Positions 35,471 through 47,540 of a stretch of 64,000 nucleotides of DNA are shown here, in pieces (the stretch's first letter is position 1; each line of letters starts with the position of its first letter). The DNA lies in NCBI RefSeq assembly GCF_943734655.1, contig NC_071355.1, positions 22,704,268 through 22,768,267 of the forward strand, in the 5' to 3' direction. Source of the stretch: Sabethes cyaneus. Taxonomy: Eukaryota > Arthropoda > Insecta > Diptera > Culicidae. The position numbers were made by a program, and so were the translations under genes. The notes below the pieces were generated by a model. The model did not search any database. It worked only from the letters and a program-made list of their open reading frames with translations, and was not told the origin of the DNA.

Positions 35471-35600
35471 ATGAAAGCGATTAAGTGGACGCATTTTACT
35501 ATAGTCTGTGTGCTTTTTTTTCTGACAATTGTCGCAATTTACAATTATAGTCATCATATGAAAACTTGGTCACCTTCAGGGGCGGACTGGAAGACGAAGG
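35471..35600 (+). other. Short frame with a membrane anchor, unassigned
   Basis: An ATG at 35471 begins MKAIKWTHFTIVCVLFFL, a single hydrophobic segment typical of a signal anchor, followed by a polar stretch. After about 35600 the same frame runs antisense through a reverse transcriptase relic, so only the first 35-40 codons could be genuine. It may be the first exon of an unknown gene or chance. Confidence 0.15.
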
Positions 35601-36330
35601 GCCCACCGGTCGACACGTCGGATTTCTGTGCCATGGAGCTTGTAGTGAAAAATGACAGGTTCTCGAATATGGACAAAAGAAATAATGGAGCACTTTTCAA
35701 AATTGATGCAGTTCAGATTGCACCAACTCGTAAAGGTGTTAAGCTCTTGTTGAAGAGAAATTGCATCGTTCTTGGAGCGTATATATCTTCAAGTAAATCT
35801 TCAAATCGTTCGCGAAGGATAAACGAAAATCTTTGAGTACGTAGTTACATCATTGAAGTACAACAGGAAGATTAACGGTCCCAGATGACTACCTTGTAAG
35901 ATTCTAGACGAGGCTGGGAATGCATTTGGTTGAAAACTTGCAACTGTCGCAATCAGTATACGACCTACGAGGTAGGAACCTAGGAACTGAACCAACGCAA
36001 CATACTGCCGCGGATACCTTGTCTTTCCAATTTAGCAATCGTAATAGCATGGTCGATTTTATCAAACGCCGCAGACAAATCAGTATAGATGATGTCCGTT
36101 TGAGCGCGATCTGCTAAGCTTTCCACAACATATGATGTGAGACAAAGGAGATTCGTTGTGGATGATCTACCTGCGATGAATCCAAGTTGATCATCACTCA
36201 ACTATTGTTTACAGTACGACAGCAGTGGAGTTATGACTATAAGCTCAAACAGCTTGACAATAGAACATTATGACAAGATTCCTCGGTAGTTGTAGGCATC
36301 TTTCCGATCCTTTTTTCCATGCAAATGCCC
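35590..36330 (-). pseudogene. Jockey-like reverse transcriptase fragment
   Basis: The minus strand shows SDDQLGFIAGRSSTTNLLCL, the catalytic box YTDLSAAFDKIDHAI, QGSHLGPLIFLLYFNDV, and after frameshifts LQQELNTFTSWCNLNCINF. These are successive RT palm and thumb segments of a non-LTR element. No endonuclease, no intact YADD box and no C-terminus are present. It differs in sequence from the copies at 30110-31400 and 52270-53640. Confidence 0.7.
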
Positions 36331-36592
36331 CGTTTTTGAGTTGCAAAGGTACTCACCTGTAGTTGCGGATTGCAAGACTTTCACACCACAACCAACCACA
36401 GGAAGGGGACGACTGTGAAGAGCAGCCACCTTCTAAACCACCATCAACAGGGCCAGGACGACTGGGATGACAGCAATCAGATAAACAAGCGTTGTTTGCA
36501 AAATTGACTGAGAACATGACAAAGTTGTTACGGGGTCAGAAGGACTTACATAAGACTTACATACCCACTAAGAGGGGGGCTCCCATTCAAAT
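36331..36592. other. Spacer with partial Helitron unit
   Basis: Bases 36563-36592 repeat part of the array unit (CACTAAGAGGGGGGCTCCCAT); the rest is unassigned. Confidence 0.35.
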
Positions 36593-38444
36593 TTATGCCT
36601 ATAAAAATGGATTTCTGTCTGCTCTATTGTTCCTTATAGAATCGAAAATTATTGAACCGATCGGAGTGAAAATTTGCATGTAGGGGTTTTTGGGGCCAGG
36701 GAAGGTTCTTATGATGGTTAGAGACCCCTCCTCCCACTAAGAGGGGGGCTCCCATAGAAATGAAACACAAATTTCTGCATAACTCGAGAATTAATCAAGC
36801 AAATTTTACTTGTGGGTCTTTTTGGAGACAAGAATTTTTTCTATGGTGAATTGAGACCCCTCCCCACTTTTGGAGGGGGGGCTCGTATACAAATGAAATA
36901 CAAATTTCCTTATAACTCGAGAACTAATCAAGCAAATGGAACCAAATTTAGCATGTGGGTGTTTTTGTAGGCAATTTTTCTTCTATGGTGAATTGAGACC
37001 CCTCCCATGTTGTGGAGGGGCGGATTAATGACCCCTCCCTTTTAAGAAGGGGGGCTTCCATACACTTGAAATACAAATTTTCTCATAACTCGAGAACTAA
37101 TCAAGCAACTGGAACAAAATTTGACATGTGGGTGTTTTTGGAGACAAGAATTTTTTCTATGGTGAATTGAAACCTCTCCCCACTTTAGGAGGGGGGGCTC
37201 CTATACAAATGAAATACAAATTTCCTCACAACTCGAGAACTAATTAATCAAATGGAACCATATTTGGCATGTGGATATTTTCGGAGGCATGAATTTTTTC
37301 TATGATGAATTGAGACCCCTTACCTGTTTAGGAGGAGGGGCTCCCATACAAATGAAATACAAATTTCCTTATAACTCGAGAACTAATCAAGCAAATGGAA
37401 CAAAATATGACATGTGGGTGTTTTTGGAGACAAGAATGTTTTCTATGGTGAATTGAAACCTCTTCCCGCTTCAGGAGAGGGGCTCCTATACAAATGAAAT
37501 ACAAATTTCCTCATAACTCGAAAACTAATTAATCAAATGGAACCATATTTGGTATGTGGGTGTTTTTGGAGGCATGAATTTTTTCTATGATGAATTAGGA
37601 CCCCTCTCCCTTTTTAGGAGGGGGGGCTTCCATACAAATGAAATACAAATTTCCTCATAACTCCAGAACTAATCAAGCAAATGGAACCAAATTTGGCAAA
37701 TGGGGGGTTTTGGAGGCAGGAATTTTTTTAATGATGGTTTGAGACCCCTCACCTCTGTAGTAGGGGGATAAGGACTCTCATACAAATAAAACAGAAATTT
37801 TTGCGTAACTCAAAAACTAATCGAACTCGAGAAATTTTAGACTCTTTCATAAAACATTAATCAATAACAAGACCACCAAAAACTATCAATAGTAACATTA
37901 GATAATTCAGCGCGAGACGGCCACAGGCCGCGAGTGTTGCCGGTGACCTGCCGTCGGAAGCGCCGGCCGCTGCGGGGGACAGCCCCCCGTAGAGATCACA
38001 TATCTAGGTTTATTTATTTTTCTAGATCTACTGACCTCTATTACTTTCCTTCAGTTGGGTCACCCCTGCGAAATGGTACTTTCTACAAAAGGATTTTCCG
38101 TGAAATGATACATCCCGCGTAAGGTTTTTCGCGAAATGGTATTCTGCGCAACTCTATATCTCGCGTTATGTTCAACCGAGATTTGGTGTTCCGCAAAATG
38201 GTATTCGGCAAAATAGTTTGTAATGATGGCGAATATTTAAATGCTATTTGCTTTATTTTATCAAGCTAAGCAATGGGGGGAGTTGTTTTCTACTTCACTG
38301 TGAGGAAAATTTGTATATTAAAACACCCATGAACTCCCCAGAAACTTGCAAAACTCGAGATTGTGACAAAGGTCATCCGAGATTTACGATTTATGTACAA
38401 CACGGTTTAATTTGTGGCAAGACGAAGTTTGTCGGGTCAGCTAG
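36593..38444 (+). mobile_element. Helitron-like element B (non-autonomous)
   Basis: This is a second copy of the element at 10789-12740. It has the CCTATAAAAATGGATTTCTGTCTG head, an array of about eight 140-150 bp units, and the same tail (CAAAACTCGAGATTGTGACA ... GTCGGGTCAGCTAG followed by T). It differs from copy A in the region around 37900-38340 and has a worn 5' end. No Rep/helicase frame is present. Confidence 0.6.
36710..37760. repeat. Tandem array of about 143 bp units, copy B
   Basis: Same unit as in element A (GACCCCTCCCC, GGGGGGCTCC, ATACAAATTTCC, TCATAACTCGAGAACTAAT). Units are variably diverged. Confidence 0.8.
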
Positions 38445-38550
38445 TATATAGTATAAAGGTACAGCAATCACTCGGAAACCCGGATTTCGAAAGTAGGTCC
38501 AGTGGAAAGAGTGCCTAGTACCATTCGACTCACTTTCGAAAACTGACCAT

Positions 38551-39131
<581 letters not shown>

Positions 39132-39148
39132 ATATATATATATATATG

Positions 39149-40094
39149 TAACGCTTTTTTCTTTCCCACTTTTCTCAGAGATGGCTGGACCGATTTCGAT
39201 GATCTTAGTATCAACTGAAAGGTCTAGTTGTTCCATTGTTCGCTATTGAATTTCATATTGACGGACTTTCGGTTTAAAAGTTGTGATATAAAAATACAAA
39301 AAATACGAGACCTCACTTTCTCTCAGAGGCTCCTCAATCGATTTGAACAAAATTAATTGCAAATGAAAGGAGATCCTTTTAAAGCTTCACCTTCAAATTT
39401 CATGATGATTGGGCTTGTGGTTCGAAAATTACATAAAGAAAATTGTTGTTCAGATCCATCAAACGAAACCAAAGTATTGAAAATCGGATAATTCATTGTA
39501 TTCAATTTATGTGTGTATATATGTATGTTTGTATGTGTGTATATACGCATGCATGTATTCATATATGTATGTGTCTGTGTATGTGTGTATGCATGTGTGT
39601 ACCATTTACAATTTTGAAATTTGGATTGACATACAGGAAAAGTGATGAAACATTATCGTCAATTTTCAATTGAATTCATTTCCTTTCAATTTATCAAAAT
39701 TTTAATTCAATTCAATTTTAGCCACATGCTGTTATTCGCAATCGGACATCTATACGAAAAAAAAAAACAGTTTGTTTAACCCATGGTTACTCGCGCTGTT
39801 GTATTTTGTAGAGCGCCTCTAGAATTTTAACCTCATCTTAGTATATCCCGCGATTCCGACCATAAAGAAAACTACTCTTTTCAGCAAGATTGATCCGCAG
39901 ACCAAGATATAAATATAAATTCATACAAAATTCAAACGAATTTAGCACATTTGAGACCGCTTATGCCATCAAAAAACACTAGCGCTGGGAAAACAATCAT
40001 TTTTCCATGCTCAAGCATTTTTGTGGCGCTGCTTTTGTACTATATCTTTGATTCCATTTCGTTTCTATAATAATTTTCTACATTCATTAGCTCA
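39149..40094. other. No gene; repeat-like flank of microsatellite
   Basis: AT-rich. A second, irregular TGTATG-rich run lies at 39508-39600. No supported gene. Confidence 0.35.
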
Positions 40095-40165
40095 CTCAGT
40101 TAACTCCGAGATACGATGCTAGCCTAATAAGCCAAGTTCGAATCTCGACTGTGCGGTGCAGTACG
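40095..40165 (+). mobile_element. tRNA-derived SINE head fragment
   Basis: TCAGTTAACTCCGAGATACG, ATGCTAGCCTAATAAGCC and GTTCGAATCTCGAC follow the same A-box to B-box order as the SINE at 33400-33640. Only the head is clear. Confidence 0.45.
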
Positions 40166-40379
40166 TTCTTGTGAATTTTACTGTTAAATAACTGATAATT
40201 AAAAAATATCTTTTTTCCCCCCATGTTGGGTATTTTTATCACTGCGAGCATTTGTTTGATCTATTGTGATATATTCCCTGTTTTATTATAGCTATGTTGT
40301 CAAGATGACGCACCACTATCAGAAGTGATCGTCATTGTTTGACTAATAGCATTTGTCCAGCCCGGTGATGCACTTCGGA

Positions 40380-41025
40380 TGAAGTTGTTCTCCAAATATC
40401 AGAGGGTTCTAACAGCCCGCTTTCGAAGAACCTTTATCTTTTATTGAGAATTGCCGAACATCGGCATAACAGGTGTTCTGAGTGTTCTTTTTCTATGACA
40501 CAGAAGCGACATATATCATCATCTCATCAAGTTTTCCCATTAGCTTCAGATGATATCGACTGGGACAATGTCCTGTTATAAGACCAGTATAAATGGTTAG
40601 ATCTTTCTTTGAAAGCTCCAGGATTTTGCGAGTCATTGAAACGTTTATAGACATAAACCGTTTTGACTGCCTAGCAATGAAAGTCTTATTCCAATTTGAT
40701 TCCACTTTCGAACATTCCCATGCTTTTAGCTCCATTTTTAAAGGGGAAGCAGATAAGCCACAGAAGGGCTCAGGTCCTACAAATTGATGAGATGATCCGA
40801 GTCTTGCTAGCGCATCAGCTCTTTCATTTCCATCAATTCCACAGTGACCTGGGACCGAGTACAAGTTGACTTGGTTACGACAAGACAATTTCTGGAGTGA
40901 TTGAATACATTCCCAGACAAGTTTTGATGTGCATGTCGCCGACTTTAGAGCGTTTAGAGCTGCTTGGCTGTCGGACATGATGCATATATTTGAATGTCTA
41001 TAGTTCTTGCGCAAGCACACAGTCG
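40380..41025 (-). pseudogene. RNase H domain, C-terminal half
   Basis: The frame shows CIMSDSQAALNALKS (catalytic Asp), then VNLYSVPGHCGIDGNERADALAR (the His and final Asp boxes of RNase H), then GPEPFCGLS and a C-terminal tail ending near 40400. This is the RNase H of an I/R1/LOA-type element. It is separated from its N-terminal half at 43081 by the pogo-like insertion. Confidence 0.8.
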
Positions 41026-41027
41026 TA

Positions 41028-43078
41028 GGGTAAAAGTACCAGTTTTGGCCATAGTTTGTCCAACATTCCCCGTTATCGATCATGTTCCATCACAACCGAC
41101 TAAACTAAATATGTTTAATATCATCAATAGGTAATTTCCGCTGTAATCTTCATACTGTATTAGTTGATGTGAGGAAAATATACTTTTTTGTTTTAATTTT
41201 TATCGAATGAAAAATCTCTGGTGGGTTCCTATTTTGGCCATATTGTTCTAGCATTCGCCACTCTGTGTTCCTATTTTGGCCACCCTGCAGAAAAAGTGTC
41301 CAAAACATGATAAATGTACCGGGTAATCTATTTTACTGAATTAGTCATCTTTTTAATACAAAATTGCATCGTACCAGTATTGCAACCGGATATTTAACCC
41401 TTTCTTTAACGCCCTCATTACTTTCGCAAGACTTACAAATTGGTTTTCTAGAAAAAAGATCACAACAACAGTTATTTTTCTCTTTTCAGAAGCTTATTAG
41501 AAATTATTTTTAATTGTTTAACCCACGATTCTGTTGCATTTTGTACAACGTATGTAAAAATTTAATTTTATTATCTCGGTATATCCCTGGATTCTGGAAT
41601 GGATAAAATATTTTTTTCTGATATACTCGCTAAAATTATGAGTGGTCATCCAGCCGCGTTCGCTTTGACCAAGTACCCATGTAGAGGGAAAGGCTTGAGC
41701 AACTTCTTTCCTAATACGCTGTCCTGGGAGTATAATCAACGAGTCTACGACTTGGCCGGAAGCACTAAATGAAAACATAACGGTTATGTTCTGTTTACCA
41801 CTCGCTTGCTCTACCTCGTAAACATTACGGAAACCTTTTTACGCAATGACTTCGCGACTTCGTGAAGATAAAACGACGTTTCGTCGCCGTTAAATACACG
41901 CATCGGACATTATATTTGTGGTACCTTCTAGGTCCATCCACCTGGAAACTTCCTCGAACCATTTTCTTATGTCAGCTTCGCTAACTCGGACACTAGCTGA
42001 TGTGACAGCTTCAGGAGTCCGAATTGACAGTTGTGAATGACGGTTCATGAAACACGAGAACCATTTCCTGCCTAACGTATACGAATGTTTACAAAAAATG
42101 TGAATATTTTACACAATGTGGAATTTACCAGGACAATTGTTTTTGAATGAAGTATCACGGGGGTTTTCATTTAGAAAATCCTTCACTTTGTACAACAAAG
42201 TACGGCGCTGTACTGGAAAACCGCGTCGTTGCATTTCAATGAGCCAGGCAACAATCTTTTCCTCTTCCGTTCGGGAAAGTACCGTTCCGGGACCCTGGAT
42301 TGTGTTTTCTGCCACTTTCCACTCATGCGGTATCGAATTGTAGACCCCGGAATACCATATTTTTTGCAGGCCGCGTATACCGAAGTTGTTGATGTATCCT
42401 GTATACAGGACTGAAGTGTACTTTCATTATATGCCTGACTGGCTACGTTTTTAGATGACGCTATCGAATCGTATGCAATCTTCAACAAAAATATCCAATG
42501 ATCAGTCACCTTATTCATAAATCAATCATTATAGTACTTACTATCTTCCAGTGGTAAAAACGGAATAATCGTTGATGAACCACAATCAAAATTTCAGAAC
42601 TAAATAACGTATGGCGAAAACGAGCACGTGAAACTTGAAATCGGTTTGACAGATGGCCAAAAGCGGAACAGTGAATGCTTTTGGGCTCCTATGATTAAAC
42701 ATCTTTTTTTTAAGAAAAAAGACTATTTTACAATTAATAAATGATCGATATGGTTTGAGAAATAACTCATTATACCAGATGTGAAAACCAATGAAAAATA
42801 AATAATTTTGGATAAAAGTTATTATGTATTGAAAATTGCTTTCATACTATGCTGACAATAGATTATGTGGGAATTTAGTAGAGGTCAATTTTTTTCTGCT
42901 TTCCTGATAGGATATTAATTCTAATGCATTAGTTTTTAGGCAAATTATGTGGAGAAATAACAAAAATTTGATTTAGTTTAGTTTAAAGTTGTGCTATTGA
43001 CCATATAATTTCACAATTAACAGTTAAACTCAAGTATGGCCAAAACGGGTACTATGGCTAAAACCGGTGTTTCTGCCC
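41028..43078 (-). mobile_element. pogo-like DNA transposon with TA duplication
   Basis: Imperfect inverted ends of about 29 bp: AGGGTAAAAGTACCAGTTTT on the left and, read inward from the right, AGGGCAGAAACACCGGTTTT, both continuing to GCCATAGT. TA flanks both sides (41026-41027, 43079-43080). The word GGCCAAAA or its complement recurs near both ends (about 41046, 41234, 41275, 42654, 43038), possible transposase-binding sites. It carries relics of a pogo-type transposase. Confidence 0.8.
41518..42518 (-). pseudogene. pogo-like transposase relic
   Basis: Minus-strand pieces in order: a psq-type helix-turn-helix (STTSVYAACKKYGIPGSTIR at 42518-42330), a CENP-B-type HTH (GPGTVLSRTEEEKIVAWLIE then RRGFPVQRRTLL at 42300-42190), a linker with ADIRKWFEEV near 41970, and part of the catalytic core (KGFRNVYEVEQASGKQNITVM then FSASGQ at 41840-41760, and ERGWMT near 41650). 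Frameshifts and stops separate them and the final acidic catalytic residue was not found. The gene is dead. Confidence 0.65.
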
Positions 43079-43080
43079 TA

Positions 43081-44423
43081 CATTCTAAAATTGCTTGTGT
43101 TTCAGCTTGGAATACAGTTGGCCATCTGCCCATAGAAATTGACATGTCTATTCCTGGGCCAGTTACTCCTGCTCCCACTTGATTGTCCATTTTTGAACCA
43201 TTTGTATAGAAAACTGTCGAGCTTGGACGAAGATCGGGACCACCATCTTCCCAGGAATCACGTCTGGGCTCAAATACACGAAATATTCGGTTGAAGTTGT
43301 ATTTTTTCTCCATCCAATCTTCATTACTGGTTACAAGAGGATTAATACTAATAGTTTTTAGAATACTGAGATGACCTGTTAAGTCCCCTTCAAAAAGGTT
43401 CATTGATATAAACATTGATTGTATAAACTGATACAATGGAAGTATATAGAGTAAAGCATCCAATGGCTTCGAAGTTGTACTTCTCATTGCACCTGTTATT
43501 GAGAGAGTGGCTAGCCTTTGAAGTTTTTGTAGCTTTATTTGGGTAGTTTTCTCTTTCGTTTTTGGTCTAACAATGGCCGAATAGATCCAATGGATCATCT
43601 TCGGTTTCAGTCCCCATTGCTTACCAAACGTTCTTTTACATATCCATAGAGCATTTGTAGCTTTGTTTACTGCTTGCTCTAGATGTGTGTTCCAATTGAG
43701 TTTTCTGTCAAGAAACACTCTAAGATATTTGACAGTGTCTGAAAGTTTTAAAAGTGTTCCTTTCAATCTGATGTTGTTTAATGTAAATTTTTTCCTTCTC
43801 GTAAATGGTATGATAGTAGTTTTATTGGCATTTATGCTGAGGCCCTGCCTATCACACCATGATGAAATCAAATTTAAAGCCATTTGCATTCGGTCAGCGA
43901 TAATAGGATCAAATTTTCCTCGAACAATTATGACTATATCATTTGCGAATTATTTCAAAGCCTAGCGTTGTCAACTTTTGAAGAAGATCATCAACTATTA
44001 AAGACCACAAAGACCATGAGCTTCCAAGATTTGCTGAAATTTCCCTTTTTGATAACATTTCGCTAATCCAATGGATAATGGATATAACGAAACCACGTTT
44101 CGTCATAGCCGTAATCCTTGAATTATGAGATGAATTATCAAATGCGCCTTCTATGTCAAGGAAGGCAGCTAGTGAAATTTCTTTCGCTTCAAAAGACTTT
44201 TCTAGTTTTTTTTACAACAATTTGTACTGCTGTTATTAAAGATTTGCCTTCTTGACATGCGAATTGATATTTGCTCAAAGGATCTTTGGCTAAATATGAT
44301 GACTTGATATGCTCATCAATTATTTTTTTCATTGTTTTTAACACAACAGACGATAAGCTTATCGGCCTGAAGGATTTTGGTGAAGTTTTATCCTTATTAG
44401 CCTTCGAAATCAACGTGACCCGT
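43081..44423 (-). pseudogene. RT middle/C-terminus and start of RNase H
   Basis: From 44413 down: SPKSFRPISLSSVVLKTM, KYQFACQEGKSLITAVQ, then in shifted frames FLDIEGAFDNSSHNS (first catalytic box) and WSLIVDDLLQKL. The clean frame 43889-43017 gives GLSINANKTTIIPF, VKYLRVFLDRKLNWNTHL, and the RNase H start VFYTNGSKMDNQVGAGV ... VFQAETQAILEC. The usual YTDGS aspartate is Asn here, so a catalytic residue is lost. The segment around YADD is deleted. The frame resumes at 41025 across the pogo-like insert. Confidence 0.8.
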
Positions 44424-44427
44424 ACTT

Positions 44428-45434
44428 TGTAACTTTTCTTTTGTTCAGTCTGAACTTCTCAGGGCGGACATAAGTCAATGCGGAGAACAAGCGAGCATGT
44501 GGAAAAGAATATAGCAGGGCTTTATGATTAAATATGATGAAAAGATAATATAATTCACTAGATACAACGAATTTATTCAAAGATCGTTTGGCGTCAGGAT
44601 GGGAAAGGGTTTTTGGATGGTCGTATACCTTAACGTAGCTGTGTCGTAGCTCATCCGAAGTCTGCTCAGAGTGGTGAATTTTAGCTGTGCTGCCACCTCG
44701 TGGCCGGGTTGTGCCTAGAACAGCCGTCTCAATCAATCTGGTGGGCGGCGGGAATCCAACTTCGCTGGCCGCCTTTAGCCGCCGGTGATACTGTTGAAGG
44801 CGTCGTTCACAGGTCGCTGGTTGGTTCGAATCTCGAGGGGTCCCGCAGTCTGCCAGTGAAATACGGAATACAGAAGTATCCGCGTCCGCGATCGTAGCAG
44901 GGTGATTTGCACGGGCCAACGGGAACGGGAAGGCACTAGATGCGGTCACTCACACACTTGGCTCACTTTTTAATTTTTGTCGTCACCTGGCGAGAATTTA
45001 TACTTATGTAAATGGTTGTCTATGGTTGTTACCAGAAAGAAGGCCGTCTGCAGGGCAGACGGCGTATTTATCCAACTCCGTCCAATTTTGCAAGTCATGC
45101 TGACATCTCGCGTAGCTGTCAATGTTGGTCCACTGACAGGCGGGCAGTTGCGTCAATGTATACGGTTTTTGTCGGAGTTGATATGGAGGGGTATTAAGAG
45201 CGGGATTGGGATTTTATTTGAATTTAAATTTAAATTAGGTATATTTAACTCAAGAAAGGTAATTAGAGTAGAATTTTAGTTTTAAAGCAAAATATTTATT
45301 TTAAATTTAAATTAGAAAATATATTATTGGATTAATCAATTAGATGAATTAGATTTAGTTAATAATACAAAATATAGAAATTTAAATGAAAAATTTAGCT
45401 CTCGTGCATTGTGACCTACGATTAAGGGGTTACA
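44428..45434. mobile_element. Solo LTR, 1007 bp, 4 bp duplication
   Basis: Begins TGTAAC and ends GTTACA, the TG...CA inverted ends of a long terminal repeat, and is flanked on both sides by ACTT (44424-44427, 45435-45438). No gag-pol, primer-binding site or second LTR is present, so a solo LTR left by LTR-LTR recombination is the simplest reading. Open frames inside (for example 44410-44949 minus) match nothing. The family (Gypsy or BEL type) cannot be told; 4 bp favours Gypsy-like. Confidence 0.7.
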
Positions 45435-45438
45435 ACTT

Positions 45439-47220
45439 GTCGCCATACTGCTATATGGTTATGGTTATGGTTATGGTATATGGTGGTTGATTGAAAAACG
45501 TTTGTTAGAATAGGTGTTAAAAACGCCTTGCCCTTCTGTAGTAGTATAGGAAAAATTCCATCCCTACCCGGTGATTTGAAGGGTTCAAAAGTGTCAATCG
45601 CCCGCTCAACCTTGCTGCTCGTAAAAATTTTTTTGGCCAAAGTACAAGCATCATTCCTGTTTCTATCTGCCCCAGTCATTTCATTCGCTATTTCGTGAAT
45701 GTCTGTTCTGGTTTCAAGATTTACAGTTCTCAATGCCGGTGCACTTTGGTCTCCGCATGTATTAATAATGATTGAACAGGGAAAATGTGTTCTCATCATT
45801 AACTCTATAGGTTATAATCCATTAGAATGATCTTTAGCGAGGATTTTCTGTGGTATAGCTGTTGCTGGAGTATTTTTAATGTTTTCACATGTGTGCCTCC
45901 AGTGAGTCCTCTTTGATCTTCGTATTTCCCTATTATAGGCAGTGAGAGTAGTATAAACAAGTGTGTCCGTTTTGCCCGGTTAAATCATTTCCGAGCTTTC
46001 TTCCTAAATTTCTTCAAAGTTTTGTTCCACCAAGGTACATCTCTATTCGTAGAGCGTTCCTTTGCAGGACAGCTTTCGTGATAAGCTTGTTGGATCAGGT
46101 TTGAAAGTTGTTTTAAGTTGTCCTCAAGTTCTTTACATGTCCTTGAGCAGCCTTTCAAGTTCCTGACTCCAACCTTCAGTTTCAAATCATGCTGATCCAA
46201 GTTTGTTTTCCTGGCAACTCTTATAATTTCCTTAAGTTGTTAATTAGCTTCGTAATCAAACATGATTTGCTTGTGATCGGACAAGGATTCTTCATTCGAT
46301 ACTTGCCAATTTTTTATTTTATCAGTCATCGCTGGACTGTATAGTGTTAAGTTAAGTATTTCTTGCCTTATTGCGTTTACAAAAGTCAAAAGTTGGCTGT
46401 TCCCCTTTATTGCATATATCTATATCATTTGATGATATAAAGTCTGAAAGGAGTTCACCTCTGTTATTGATATCTGTGATGGCCCAAACAGTGTGGTAGG
46501 CGTTTGCATCACATCCAATTACAAATGCTTTGTTTTGTTTCTCGCAGTAAGAAACCTGTAAATTCCAACATCTGATGGAGGTACTTCACCCACGTCTCCT
46601 GGAAAATATGCCGATGCTACGCAAATTTCAGTCTTTGCGTGGGTCGTTGGATCCTCCATCATTATTGCTGTGAGATCTTTTGTAATTAATTCTATAATTG
46701 GAATTTTTTTATGTTTTCACTTACCAAAATGGCAGCTCTTGGCGTGAGTTCACCTTCAACATAAATCAATTTACACGACTGTGTAGGAATTCCTTGTATC
46801 CTACCTTTATAGGTCCAGGATCAGTGCTTCATCCAGGTTGCTTTCTGTCAATCTTCTACAAAGTACAGCAGTACAGCAGCTCCCTTTGCATGGTGAAGGT
46901 TCACTTGGACAAATTTAATATTTTTTCTATGTAGTTTTATATGATTTGTGGTATGACCGGGTTGTTTTGGGTTTAGTCCTGCACCGTTGACACCACTGGG
47001 TCCTGGGATTTGACAGCATCGCCAGTTTCCTCTTGGGTCCTATCGATGTCAGGGTCACTCCTGAGCGCTGATCCCCCACTTGATTTGTTATCTATATTTA
47101 AATTAGAAGTTTCCTTGATTGTTTCCATTTCGATGGTCTTAATTTGCTGGCAGAAAGAATCAACTGTCCTTGGAGAGAATCCAACCTTGGGAGACTTAAT
47201 TAAACTTGCCCCAAGCATTC
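45439..47220 (-). pseudogene. Endonuclease and RT N-terminus of the split element
   Basis: In shifting minus-strand frames: an ORF1-end-like stretch (46973-47218), then endonuclease segments PGPIKVGYKEFLHS, KLIYVEGELTPRAAIL, LTAIMMEDPTT, ASAYFPGDVGEVPPSDV, AFVIGCDANAYHTVW and DINNRGELLSDFISSNDID (46880-46420), a linker with DVPWWNKTLKKFRKKARK (46050-45985), and the start of the RT with FEPFKSPGRDGIFPILLQKG (45590-45520) and AVWRQV before the solo LTR. EN residue patterns fit the APE-type domain of I/R1/LOA elements. Stops and frameshifts make it non-functional. Confidence 0.75.
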
Positions 47221-47540
47221 ATCCTTAGGCACGGGTCGCGTTACACCGAGGATTGGGTTCCTCTGCTGCAATTTACTCAGAATGCAGCATGCTCCAATGT
47301 TGCTTGCTACATTGGGAGCAAAAGTTTTTTACAAGATTTGTCGCAGAAGAGACGCGGTGTGCAGATCTAGTTGGATCCATTACATGTTTGTCATGGAGCC
47401 ATCCAGTGCTGCACACCGAAAGACAAATCTCAACACTCTTCCTTTATCCTGGTTTGTGACAGACAGATCGGATCACGATCCAATTTCCCCATCACTTGTT
47501 CACTCTTTTTATGGAGTCGTGTTAGTTCATTAGCAAAGGT
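47221..47540 (-). pseudogene. Possible gag-like remnant
   Basis: The minus strand reads DPTRSAHRVSSATNLVKNFC then SQCSKQHWSMLHSE, reminiscent of a Cys/His knuckle from a retroelement nucleic-acid-binding protein. It lies just upstream of the endonuclease relic. The match is weak and frames are broken. Confidence 0.25.

Larger units (their letters stand above)
40380..47220 (-). mobile_element. RNase H-bearing non-LTR element, split by insertions
   Basis: A decayed endonuclease-RT-RNase H retrotransposon of the I/R1/LOA group on the minus strand, about 3.8 kb once two insertions are discounted: a pogo-like transposon (41028-43078) and a solo LTR (44428-45434). Both insertions have intact target-site duplications and the coding frame continues across each after removing the insert and one duplication copy. 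This shows both landed while the element still resembled a coding copy. Confidence 0.8.

Noticed and set aside
35471..35836. 121-codon + frame as one gene
   Set aside because: Beyond about 35600 it is antisense to a reverse transcriptase relic, so most of the frame is not real coding sequence.
44410..44949. 179-codon minus frame as a host gene
   Set aside because: It lies within the TG...CA block with ACTT duplications read as a solo LTR, and has no recognised domain.
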